Virus record (IMG/VR): IMGVR_UViG_3300035698_005853
Coordinates: 1-23,753 of that record
Direction: 5' to 3' (one strand)
DNA: 23,753 nt
From: a virus
The position numbers were made by a program, and so were the translations under genes. Below, piece by piece: positions 13,886 through 21,312 of the stretch (positions are counted from its first letter, which is position 1; every line of letters begins with the position of its first letter). The notes under the pieces were generated by a model. It did no database searches. It saw nothing but the letters and a program-made list of their open reading frames with translations, and had not been told where the DNA came from.

Positions 13886-14750
13886 TGATAAATTATTAAT
13901 AGAAAAATATAGACCGAATACTTTTGATGAGTATATTTATAATGTTGATGATAATGTTAAGTTTATAAGAGAATGTGTTGAAAATAAACCATTTAAATTG
14001 CCTAATTTAATACTAACATCAACATCTCCCGGTACAGGTAAGACGACATTAGCTAAGTTAATTACAAGTATATTAGATTCAGAGATGATGTATTTAAATG
14101 CTTCTGATGAACGTGGTATAGATGTTATTAGACGAAAAGTTAAAGAGTTTGTAAGAACGATTCCATATAATGCAGATGTTCCTAAAATTATTCATTTTGA
14201 TGAAGCTGATGGATTGACAAAAGATGCACAAGATATGTTAAGAAATCTTATAGAAGAATCATCAGAAACTTGTAGGTTTATATTTACATGTAATAATATT
14301 CATAAAATAATTGATCCATTAAAATCTAGATGTCGTATCATAGATATGTCTATGCCAGATATTGATAAAATTAGAAGTAGATTAAATTATATTCGTAAAA
14401 AAGAGAATATTAAGATACATGATGTTGAAATGACTGAGCTTATTGGTGCTCATTATCCAGATATACGCTCTATGATAGTAGATTTAGAATCTGGAGATAT
14501 TAGGTATAATAATAATGTATCTAAACTTATCTATGATGCATTAAAAGAAAAAGACGAAAAGATAGCATTAAAATTATCATACGATAGAACACTTAATCAT
14601 CGACAGGTTGTATGTGATATGTGTAATTTATACTTAAAAGACAACAACTTAAAATACATTGAGTTGTTAGCTGAATGTGATTATAGATTGGCGATTGGTT
14701 CAACACCAGAAATACAGCTTGTTTGGTTGGTTAAAGAGATACTAAAATGA
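13878..14750 (+). CDS. rfcS: Replication factor C small subunit (clamp loader)
   Basis: A 290-residue AAA+ protein starting MNDDKLLIEKYRPNTFDEY, the EKYRP signature of RFC. Walker A SPGTGKTT (50-57), Walker B IIHFDEAD (104-111), sensor 1 FTCNN (136-140) and the SRC arginine finger (150-152) are all present. The C-terminal collar helices are shorter than in cellular RfcS (~320 residues). It loads the PCNA encoded 1.4 kb upstream. No RFC large subunit is seen, so it works alone or with host RfcL. The frame extends upstream to 13824, but that is inside the neighbour. It overlaps the next gene by ATGA. Confidence 0.92.
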   Translation: MNDDKLLIEKYRPNTFDEYIYNVDDNVKFIRECVENKPFKLPNLILTSTSPGTGKTTLAKLITSILDSEMMYLNASDERGIDVIRRKVKEFVRTIPYNADVPKIIHFDEADGLTKDAQDMLRNLIEESSETCRFIFTCNNIHKIIDPLKSRCRIIDMSMPDIDKIRSRLNYIRKKENIKIHDVEMTELIGAHYPDIRSMIVDLESGDIRYNNNVSKLIYDALKEKDEKIALKLSYDRTLNHRQVVCDMCNLYLKDNNLKYIELLAECDYRLAIGSTPEIQLVWLVKEILK

Positions 14751-15292
14751 TTATTGATATTTTTAATATAACAAATAAGTATGATATAATATACGCCGAT
14801 CCTGCATGGACTTACAACGATAAAGCAAATGCAGGTAAACGGGGTGCGTGTTATAAATATGATTTAATGACACATGAAGATATTTGTAATTTACCAATAC
14901 AAAATATATCTTCTGAGAATTGTATTTTATTTATATGGGTAACTATGCCAATGCTTGCAGAAGGATTACAAACAATAAAATCATGGGGTTTTAAATATAA
15001 AACATGTGGATTTACATGGATTAAACAAAATAAAATATCTGATACTTTGTTTATGGGTATGGGTAATTGGACTAGATCAAACCCAGAATTGTGTCTTATT
15101 GCAACAAAAGGTAAACCTAAGAGAATAGATGCAGGGATACATTCTGTTATAATATCACATTTAGAAGGACATTCCAAAAAACCAGATGAAACAAGAGAAA
15201 GGATAGTAAAATTATGTGGAGATTTACCTCGTATAGAATTGTTTGCAAGACAAGAAACTGTTGGGTGGGATTGCTTTGGTAATGAAATATGA
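14747..15292 (+). CDS. MT-A70 family DNA adenine-N6 methyltransferase
   Basis: A 181-residue protein with YDIIYADPAWTY (DPAW catalytic motif at residues 18-21), LFIWVTMPML, WGFKYKTCGFTWIK, GMGNWTRSNPELCLIATKGKP and the RIELFARQ end. These are the blocks of the short phage/prokaryote MT-A70 enzymes. It transfers methyl from SAM to N6 of adenine in DNA, probably to shield the genome from host restriction. It is coupled to rfcS (ATGA) and to the next gene. Confidence 0.92.
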   Translation: MIIDIFNITNKYDIIYADPAWTYNDKANAGKRGACYKYDLMTHEDICNLPIQNISSENCILFIWVTMPMLAEGLQTIKSWGFKYKTCGFTWIKQNKISDTLFMGMGNWTRSNPELCLIATKGKPKRIDAGIHSVIISHLEGHSKKPDETRERIVKLCGDLPRIELFARQETVGWDCFGNEI

Positions 15293-16101
15293 AAATTATA
15301 AAGAGTATTCCTAAATATGTAGATGGACATAGAGTAGTCTATGGGGTTATGTATGGACGAAATACTAATGGAGTATATAAGAAATGTAAATACTGTGGGA
15401 AAGAGTTTTTTGTATCACTGTATTTATATAAAAAAAATAACCCAGAATTTTGTAATATGTCTTGTAAAAAACATTACAATTGTCGAATTAAGTTCTTATC
15501 ACATCCACCGAAAATATGTAAAATATGTTATAAATCATTCACTCCTAGATCTGGATATGAAAAATATTGCAGTAAGAAATGTGCAGGAATAGCATTAAGA
15601 AAACGAGTAGACATTACTTGTTCTCAATGTGGGAAAAAATACCAAATACAACAATCCATAGCAAAGAAACAGAATAATCATTTTTGTTCAATAGAATGTT
15701 GGAATAAATGGAGGAGTATAAATTATAAAGGCAAAGGTAATCCTTGTTATAGACATGGAAAACATGGAACTAAACAATATAATCATGATAAGAATAAAGC
15801 ATATAGAAATTCTGTTCATGGTCATAGAATAGTAATGAAGCATATTAATAGACGTAGAAGAAATTTTGGATATAATGAATTAAATGATAGATTTGAAAAT
15901 TCTATTGGGCATCATATAAATATTAATGATGTTATATACATTCCAGAACAATTACATAAATTTTTTTGTGGTTATTCAGTTATAAATAAAAGTGAAACAC
16001 GTAAAAATAAGTTGATAGCTTTAAATAATAGTATAGCATATATATTATTGATAGAATACTTATATATTAAACAAACAAAGTTTAGTATATATGATTGGTG
16101 A
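15289..16101 (+). CDS. HNH homing-type endonuclease with multiple zinc fingers
   Basis: A 270-residue basic protein. Residues ~30-150 hold three Cys-pair modules (CKYCGKEF with FCNMSC; CKICYKSF with YCSKKC; CSQCGKKY with FCSIEC), each resembling the zinc knuckles of DNA-binding domains in free-standing HNH genes. Residues ~208-230: GHHININDVIYIPEQLHKFF, an HNH core seen in homing nucleases of viruses and archaea. It lies between two methyltransferase genes and may be a selfish element that invaded this site. It overlaps the MT-A70 gene by 4 bp. Confidence 0.8.
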   Translation: MKIIKSIPKYVDGHRVVYGVMYGRNTNGVYKKCKYCGKEFFVSLYLYKKNNPEFCNMSCKKHYNCRIKFLSHPPKICKICYKSFTPRSGYEKYCSKKCAGIALRKRVDITCSQCGKKYQIQQSIAKKQNNHFCSIECWNKWRSINYKGKGNPCYRHGKHGTKQYNHDKNKAYRNSVHGHRIVMKHINRRRRNFGYNELNDRFENSIGHHININDVIYIPEQLHKFFCGYSVINKSETRKNKLIALNNSIAYILLIEYLYIKQTKFSIYDW

Positions 16102-16106
16102 TTAAA

Positions 16107-17765
16107 ATGGATGAAATATATTGTTTTGAAGAAATAGATGGTGAAATTATTGACAATAAAATTAGAGAAAATAACAATAGAAAAGAGATTTATTTAAACA
16201 AACTCAAAAAAACTATGGCTAATGGTAAGAATAAATATGGCCAATATATGACTCCAGAAATTGTAGCAAGATTTATGGTTTCTTTAGCCGATCTAAGTGA
16301 TGATTCTAAGATTCTTGAGCCCTGTAGTGGAGAGGGAATATTTTTAGATATACTTAAAGAAAAGAGATATAATAACATAATTGCTTATGAAATTGATGAA
16401 TCACTAATTAAAAATCTAGATCTGGTAAGAAATAAGAGTTTTATATCAGAAAATATACTCCAAAAATTTGATTTAATTATTGGAAATCCTCCCTATATTC
16501 GGTGGAAAAATCTTGAGGACGAATTAAAAGACGAATTGATTATAAATAAATTGTGGAATGAATATTGTAATGCTTTATGTGATTATTCTTCGATATTTAT
16601 AGTTAAAGCTATTGAATTACTAAATGAAAATGGGCAATTAATTTTTATTACACCAGAATATTGGCTAAATACAACACATTCTATTATGCTTCGTAATTAT
16701 ATGGTTGAAAACGGTTATTTTGAAGAGATATATCATTTTAATGAAACTCCAATGTTTGAAAAAACAACCGTATCTTTAATTATTTTTAAATATATAAAAT
16801 CAAATAATCCTATTAAAAAGGAAATAAAACTTTCAAAATATTTTGCAAAGAAAAAATTAAATGAAGATATCTTAAACAATTTAAAAAGTGGGATCAAGCA
16901 AGATAATACAGAATATATAGAGATTCCACAATTTAAAAAAGACAAATCATGGATACTTGCACCATTGAGTGTAATCAATGAACTAAATGATTTTAAAGAA
17001 AAATGCAGGATTAAAAATTCAGAAGATCTGTATTTAATTAAGGATTTCTGTGATATTGGAAATGGTTTGGTAAGTGGTTTAGATAAAGCATTTCAAATAA
17101 ATTCTTTAGCATTAAACGAAAAAGAAAAAAATCATTTATTAAAAGTCGTTAAAGCAAAAAATCTTGTTCCTTATTATCATAAAGAAATCACCGATTATAT
17201 TTTTATTAATGAAATAAAAACAGAAGATGAATTAAGAGAATATTTCCCCAATTTCTATAACCATTTGCAAGAATATAAAAGTAAGTTAAATGCTCGATAC
17301 AAATACAATCGGGAAATAAATTATTGGGAGTGGGTATTTCTAAGGAATTTTAAGTTGTTTAGTAAAGATGTTGAAAGAATTTTTGTACCCTGTAAAGAGA
17401 GAATTTCAAACAAAAATTATTTTAGATTTGCATTAGCTAATAAAGGCATTTTTCCAACTCAAGATGTAACAGCAATCTTCAAAAAAGAAAAAACACAAGA
17501 AAGTATTTACTATCTTTTGGCATTTTTAAATAGCAAATATGTTTTTGATTGGTTAAGATATAATGGAATAGTTAAAGGCAGTATTGTAGAATTTTCAGAA
17601 AAACCGATAGCAAATATTCCATTTAGAAAAATTGATTTTAAAAATCAAAATGATGTTAGATTACATGATCAAATCTCAGAACTGACCAAAAAATACATTG
17701 AGATTAAAGATCTACTGATTTTGGAACAAATTAAAACAGAAATGGACAAGCTTTTTCAAAATTGA
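16107..17765 (+). CDS. Type II-like N6-adenine DNA methyltransferase with target-recognition domain
   Basis: A 552-residue protein with a full GGTGAT ribosome-binding site upstream of ATG 16107. Residues 45-50 GQYMTP (motif X), 71-77 EPCSGEG (motif I, SAM binding), 127-130 NPPY (motif IV, catalytic) mark a gamma-class TaqI/Eco57I-type enzyme. The C-terminal ~280 residues form the recognition half, with DIGNGLVSGLDKAF and IPFRKIDF typical of that group. Such genes normally pair with a restriction nuclease; none follows, only a 9-codon ORF. It is the longest gene after polB, and Arg is nearly always AGA, unlike the CGT-using viral genes, which hints at recent acquisition from a host restriction-modification locus. 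Confidence 0.9.
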   Translation: MDEIYCFEEIDGEIIDNKIRENNNRKEIYLNKLKKTMANGKNKYGQYMTPEIVARFMVSLADLSDDSKILEPCSGEGIFLDILKEKRYNNIIAYEIDESLIKNLDLVRNKSFISENILQKFDLIIGNPPYIRWKNLEDELKDELIINKLWNEYCNALCDYSSIFIVKAIELLNENGQLIFITPEYWLNTTHSIMLRNYMVENGYFEEIYHFNETPMFEKTTVSLIIFKYIKSNNPIKKEIKLSKYFAKKKLNEDILNNLKSGIKQDNTEYIEIPQFKKDKSWILAPLSVINELNDFKEKCRIKNSEDLYLIKDFCDIGNGLVSGLDKAFQINSLALNEKEKNHLLKVVKAKNLVPYYHKEITDYIFINEIKTEDELREYFPNFYNHLQEYKSKLNARYKYNREINYWEWVFLRNFKLFSKDVERIFVPCKERISNKNYFRFALANKGIFPTQDVTAIFKKEKTQESIYYLLAFLNSKYVFDWLRYNGIVKGSIVEFSEKPIANIPFRKIDFKNQNDVRLHDQISELTKKYIEIKDLLILEQIKTEMDKLFQN

Positions 17766-17775
17766 TGGTGAAAAT

Positions 17776-17805
17776 ATGTTTGTAAATTATTCAAAATTTT
17801 TATAA
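17776..17805 (+). pseudogene. Nine-codon ORF, possible remnant of a restriction gene
   Basis: ATG TTT GTA ... TAA encodes only nine residues (MFVNYSKFL) but has GGTGA eight bases upstream, as a real gene start would. It lies ten bases after the methyltransferase stop, where the cognate endonuclease gene would begin. The 78 bp beyond it hold no ORF. It may be the truncated start of a lost gene. Confidence 0.25.
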
Positions 17806-17829
17806 ATGGATATAATAATAGAATAGATG

Positions 17830-17838
17830 TATATATTT
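17830..17838 (+). promoter_or_regulatory. Candidate archaeal TATA box
   Basis: TATATATTT at 17830-17838 in the 78-bp gap, about 46-54 bp before ATG 17884. A start near 17862 would give a short leader. A second TATAAATA at 17860-17867 is too close to the ATG unless transcripts are leaderless. GATGTATA occurs before both boxes as an imperfect repeat. Confidence 0.3.
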
Positions 17839-17883
17839 CAAATAAAAAATCAATTGATGTATAAATACTAAGAAGATTGAACT

Positions 17884-18069
17884 ATGAAAACTGAAATTGA
17901 ACATTGCAAACATTATGATCCAATAAAAGAAGTTAGATTGAAATCATGTAAAGCATTATGCTGTGGGTATGATATGAAATTAAATCCGTGTGCAAAACGT
18001 CTTAGAGATTGTTTAAATAGAAAATCAAATAACAAATATCATTCTGTTTGTGAATATTACGAAGATTAA
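17884..18069 (+). CDS. Small cysteine-rich protein
   Basis: A 61-residue protein with seven Cys (EHCKHY, SCKALCC, NPCAKR, RDCLN, VCEYY). The spacing suggests a metal-binding or disulfide-rich fold. Basic residues predominate. The stop abuts the next ATG (TAAATG). No family recognised. Confidence 0.55.
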   Translation: MKTEIEHCKHYDPIKEVRLKSCKALCCGYDMKLNPCAKRLRDCLNRKSNNKYHSVCEYYED

Positions 18070-18300
18070 ATGACAAATAAATAAATAAATTATAAAACAG
18101 GTGAAAATATTATTTGGTCAAAAGTTGAAGAAAAATATGGTAAGGAAATCGTAGACAAGATGGAGTATTCTGAATATCTTTGTGGAATTACAGTTAGAAA
18201 AGTGATCATAGATGGAAAAGAAGATATTGATATTCCATCAAGTGATATTGAATTAGCATATAAGGATTTTACAGGACAAAGAATATATTGGAGAGAGTGA
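18070..18300 (+). pseudogene. Small ORF closed by an expanded AAAT repeat
   Basis: ATG ACA AAT AAA TAA: the frame stops after four codons, then stays open from 18085 to the TGA at 18298 with clear coding character (WSKVEEKYGKEIVDKMEY, GITVRKVIIDG, DIPSSDIELAYKDF). The stop lies inside four AAAT units (18075-18090). With one unit instead of four, 12 bp shorter, the ATG would read straight through. Alternatively translation starts at ATT 18109, which has GGTGA just upstream. No canonical start lies before the ATG 30 codons into the open part. Function unknown. Confidence 0.5.
18075..18090. repeat. Tetranucleotide repeat (AAAT)4
   Basis: Four perfect AAAT units directly after the third codon's first bases of the small gene at 18070. 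The repeat places an in-frame TAA in that gene. Removing three units (12 bp) keeps frame and removes the stop; other unit numbers do not restore the frame. Confidence 0.7.
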
Positions 18301-18306
18301 GATTAA

Positions 18307-18612
18307 ATGTTAAAATGTAAAATCGGATTACATGGATGGTATTCTCATGAGCATAGAGAAATAATATATAGAACATGTAAACATTGTGGTAAAATTCAAA
18401 AGTATTCTTTTGATTCACAAGGTGGTTCTTGGAGAACTATAGTTATAAATAACAATAAATGTATTAATACACATGTAGAGATATGTTTGAATTGTTTATA
18501 TTGTATATTCCCATATGAATATCCACACAACAAAACATGTTCATATATATGTAGTGAACATTTATTTGAAGAACTTATCGAACTTGAACATTGTCATTTA
18601 AGAAAATCTTAA
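18307..18612 (+). CDS. Cysteine-rich zinc-ribbon protein
   Basis: A 101-residue protein beginning MLKCKIGLHGW, followed by YRTCKHCGKIQKY. This Cys-G-H-W plus CxxCG arrangement is common in small phage zinc proteins (DUF1660-like). A second cluster (EICLNCLYCIF, KTCSYICSEH) could bind another metal ion. ATG 18307 follows GAGTGAGATTAA. Role unknown. Confidence 0.6.
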   Translation: MLKCKIGLHGWYSHEHREIIYRTCKHCGKIQKYSFDSQGGSWRTIVINNNKCINTHVEICLNCLYCIFPYEYPHNKTCSYICSEHLFEELIELEHCHLRKS

Positions 18613-18619
18613 GATTATT

Positions 18620-18883
18620 ATGAAAAAATATTGTAATGGAACACGTTTAAGAATAAACATTAAAGATAATAAAATAGTATCTTTAATTGGTTTATTTTAT
18701 GATAAAGGCGATTCTTGGAATCCAACAGAAAAAAATTTAACAAATGAAGTTAAACATGTTATACAGATAAGGATTCAGAATCCAAATATGATTCAAGTAT
18801 TTGGTGAATCATGTGGTATATATATAGAATATTTTGATGAATTGATAATAACAAAAGATGGATATATTATAGTGGAGATTTAA
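18620..18883 (+). CDS. Hypothetical beta-rich protein
   Basis: An 87-residue protein composed largely of alternating hydrophobic strands (TRLRINIKDNKIVSLIGLFY, HVIQIRIQ, IYIEYFDELIITKDG, YIIVEI). No metal or nucleotide motifs. It lies seven bases after the preceding stop and is followed at one base by a membrane-protein gene. Not recognised. Confidence 0.55.
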   Translation: MKKYCNGTRLRINIKDNKIVSLIGLFYDKGDSWNPTEKNLTNEVKHVIQIRIQNPNMIQVFGESCGIYIEYFDELIITKDGYIIVEI

Positions 18884-18884
18884 A

Positions 18885-19133
18885 ATGTATGATATTATAA
18901 TAACTACAGTTGGTATTTTATTAGGATTTATGTTAATACCACAATTAAAAGATGTATATATCAATAAAGTTATATTAAATATATGGACATGTAGTTTAAC
19001 AGCATTATGTTTATTTATATTAAACGTGATGTATTATTGTGTAGGTTTATATTTATCTGCAATACCGTTTAGTGGATTTGTGTGGTTATTAATGTTATAT
19101 TTAAGTGTTAAAAATAAGAGGTTATCAAAATGA
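18885..19133 (+). CDS. PQ-loop/SemiSWEET-like small membrane protein
   Basis: An 82-residue protein with three membrane segments (~2-20, ~30-52, ~56-76) and a basic C-terminus (KNKRLSK). The first segment ends GFMLIPQLKDVY, the Pro-Gln placement of PQ-loop proteins; SemiSWEET sugar transporters have the same three-helix size. A transporter half is therefore possible, working as a dimer. One PQ motif is weak evidence, so this may be an unrelated small membrane protein. Its end overlaps the next gene by 4 bp. Confidence 0.4.
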   Translation: MYDIIITTVGILLGFMLIPQLKDVYINKVILNIWTCSLTALCLFILNVMYYCVGLYLSAIPFSGFVWLLMLYLSVKNKRLSK

Positions 19134-19312
19134 CAGAAGAAACTGTAACAATTACAAAAAAATATTATAATGAATTAATAAATGAAGCAAATAAAATGAA
19201 TGATAAGTGGTTTAAATTTGTATGTAAACAAAATGATGAATGGTATATATTTTCAACAGTATTTACAATGGTATTTTTTGTTGTTGGTATTATTATTGGT
19301 ATTGGTTTGTAA
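19130..19312 (+). CDS. Small tail-anchored membrane protein
   Basis: A 60-residue protein with a charged, helical N-terminus (TEETVTITKKYYNELINEAN) and one C-terminal membrane segment (residues ~42-60, FTMVFFVVGIIIGIGL). Both ends overlap neighbours (ATGA, TAATG), so it is translationally coupled to the PQ-loop-like gene and the HAD-kinase gene. Function unknown. Confidence 0.55.
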   Translation: MTEETVTITKKYYNELINEANKMNDKWFKFVCKQNDEWYIFSTVFTMVFFVVGIIIGIGL

Positions 19313-20172
19313 TGATAATCGTTATTGATTATGATGAAACGATAGTAAATTCTACGTTTCCGAATGCTGGAACACTTAGACGTGGAGCGAAGGAAACTAT
19401 TAATAGATGGTATGATGAAGGTCATATAATTATTATTAATACATGTAGAGCACGTGAACCAGAAATGGTTGCATACAAATTTCTTATTGATAGCAATGTT
19501 AAATTTCATTGTTTTAATGATAATCATTTTGATATGATATTGAAATATGAAACAGATTGTAGAAAAATTAGTGGTGATATTTATATTGACGATAAAAATA
19601 TTGGTAACAAAATTATCAATTGGAAATCAATATCAAGTTATGTAGATAATTATAATAAAAAACCATTTATTTTTTGTCTTGTTGGTGAAAGCGGTAGTGG
19701 AAAAACAACTATTGTTGATTATATTGAAGAGAATCATAATATTCCATCTATTAAATCATTTACAGATCGTGATAAACGATATGATGATGAAGATGGACAT
19801 ACTTTCTTATCAAAAGACGAATTTGATAAGATTGATAAAAATGATATGATAGCATTTACAAAATTTGGAGACAATAGATATTGTGCTACAAAGGATTCTG
19901 TTAATTTATATAATACATATGTTATAGATGAAATCGGTTTAGATGAATTGGTTGATAAGTTTGATGATGATTATTACATTATAACTATTAGAATTAAACG
20001 TGATTTTAATGAACGATTAAAATGTGTTGGTGAAGAACGTGTTAAGCGTGATGTCAATAAATTTGATATTCATCCATGTTATTATAATTATATCATAGTT
20101 AATGATGATTTAGATAAAACTTTTGATAGAATCGATAGAATATTAGAAGATGAATTAAATGGTATCAATTAG
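19312..20172 (+). CDS. HAD phosphatase fused to guanylate kinase-like domain
   Basis: A 286-residue protein. Residues 1-~110: HAD fold with motif I VIDYDET (D6, D8), motif II INTCRARE (T44) and motif IV YIDDKN (D93, D94), close to short phage/archaeal HAD phosphatases. Residues ~117-286: P-loop GESGSGKT (125-132), then SFTDRDKRYDDEDGHTFLSKDEF (150-171), parallel to the S-TTR-R-E-G-Y-F-eF region of guanylate kinase, and RIKRDFNERL near the lid. It may remove phosphate from one nucleotide and phosphorylate another, or act on a modified nucleotide. Start is ATG 19312, sharing a base with the upstream stop; the longer open frame is inside the neighbour. Confidence 0.75.
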   Translation: MIIVIDYDETIVNSTFPNAGTLRRGAKETINRWYDEGHIIIINTCRAREPEMVAYKFLIDSNVKFHCFNDNHFDMILKYETDCRKISGDIYIDDKNIGNKIINWKSISSYVDNYNKKPFIFCLVGESGSGKTTIVDYIEENHNIPSIKSFTDRDKRYDDEDGHTFLSKDEFDKIDKNDMIAFTKFGDNRYCATKDSVNLYNTYVIDEIGLDELVDKFDDDYYIITIRIKRDFNERLKCVGEERVKRDVNKFDIHPCYYNYIIVNDDLDKTFDRIDRILEDELNGIN

Positions 20173-20446
20173 TTTAACAGATTTATATTATAATAATAAT
20201 ACATGTCCATTATGTGGAAAACCTATCATATTTATTGTTAGTAAAGAAAGGGTTGTTGATTTTGTCACGTTTAATATGTATGATAATATATTAGAAATAC
20301 ATAGAACATGTGATAATTGTAATAATATAATTACATTAATAATAAATCCAGAGAACGATAATATTATATATGATAAATATCGTTTTGTAAATTATGGAAC
20401 ACTTCGATATACATTAGAATGTAAGGATAACGATAAAGATGATTAA
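20159..20446 (+). CDS. Small zinc-ribbon protein
   Basis: A 95-residue protein with CPLCGKPI at residues ~16-23 and CDNCNNII at ~51-58, forming a four-Cys zinc ribbon around a beta hairpin. The C-terminus is acidic (CKDNDKDD). The start overlaps the HAD-kinase end by 14 bp and the end overlaps the next gene by 8 bp. Function unknown. Confidence 0.6.
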   Translation: MVSISLTDLYYNNNTCPLCGKPIIFIVSKERVVDFVTFNMYDNILEIHRTCDNCNNIITLIINPENDNIIYDKYRFVNYGTLRYTLECKDNDKDD

Positions 20447-20756
20447 TGATATTTATATAATGTATAGAATGGATGAAGTATATAAAGTAAGAGCAAAAAC
20501 TGTTGCTGAACATTTTGCAAATTATTATGTGAAAATTGGAAATGATTCTGTGTATGAACGTTTTTATGAAAGTATTGTAGAAAATTATGATGAATTAGTA
20601 AGTTGGATGAAAGATCGTATGTGTTTTAGTGAGTTGAAAGCTGAAAAATGTCGTGTAAAATATCCATATTTTAATTATGATGAAACTGATTATGAATGTT
20701 TTAGAAGTATTAAAGAAGTAATAGCTGACGTTACTTATGAGTGTGAACATGACTAA
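20439..20756 (+). CDS. Hypothetical protein, paralogue of 21813-22118
   Basis: A 105-residue acidic protein. The order Y-x-Y-R-M-D-E-V-Y-K-V, AEHFANYYVKIG, ENYDELVSWMKDRMCFSEL parallels the protein at 21813 (EIWEI, AESRMKYLVSIG, NEDELKEWLYENMEWDD). This is a phage protein family of unknown role with a recurring DEL-x-x-W motif. The start overlaps the preceding gene by 8 bp. Confidence 0.6.
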   Translation: MINDIYIMYRMDEVYKVRAKTVAEHFANYYVKIGNDSVYERFYESIVENYDELVSWMKDRMCFSELKAEKCRVKYPYFNYDETDYECFRSIKEVIADVTYECEHD

Positions 20757-21312
20757 TTTTTTAAATGATATGGTTGAAAAATATAAGAATCATATTGATT
20801 GTATTTATGTTATGGATTACAATAAGGAATGTTATGGTATAAAACGTGATATTGAAAAATTACAAAATAACATTTTTAATAAATGGACGAATGAAATAAA
20901 ACAAAATTTAATAAGTAAATTTTCAAAAATAAAAAATATTAACGTTGAAAAACCATTTCGTATTAATCGTTTTGATTATTCGTGTTTACTTCCAAACATT
21001 AATATAGATTTCACATTTGATATAGATATTAGTTATGAATATAAGTTTATGTTATGTAATAAATCTTATTGTAAATCTGTAGATGATTATATAAAGAATA
21101 CATTTGATAGTATTTATCTTTATAATGATTTTAATAATGTAGAATACAATACTTTATTGAAAAGTTATGAAGATAAATTAAAAATAATAGTTGATAAAAG
21201 AACTAATAATATAGACAAGTTAATTAAATGGCAACAACATAATGAGAATAAAATCATGTCACATTATAAAATTACAGAATTTAAATTGGATGGTAAAGTT
21301 ATTAATGATTAA
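20749..21312 (+). CDS. Hypothetical Lys/Asn-rich protein
   Basis: A 187-residue protein starting MTNFLNDMVEKY, overlapping the previous stop by 8 bp; an in-frame ATG at 20737 is an alternative. The N-terminal ~65 residues and the C-terminal ~60 are helical and charged; the centre (PNINIDFTFDIDISYEYKF) is beta-like. No motif recognised. General build is like the protein at 5046-5639, but similarity is not clear by eye. Confidence 0.55.
   Translation: MTNFLNDMVEKYKNHIDCIYVMDYNKECYGIKRDIEKLQNNIFNKWTNEIKQNLISKFSKIKNINVEKPFRINRFDYSCLLPNINIDFTFDIDISYEYKFMLCNKSYCKSVDDYIKNTFDSIYLYNDFNNVEYNTLLKSYEDKLKIIVDKRTNNIDKLIKWQQHNENKIMSHYKITEFKLDGKVIND

Noticed and set aside
14851-15330. 159-codon open frame on the - strand
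   Set aside because: It is the antisense shadow of the MT-A70 gene, whose motifs are unmistakable on the + strand; no ribosome-binding site or family match.
15341-15592. 83-codon + strand ORF in another frame inside the HNH gene
   Set aside because: The overlapping zinc-finger HNH frame explains the region and the second frame has no motif.
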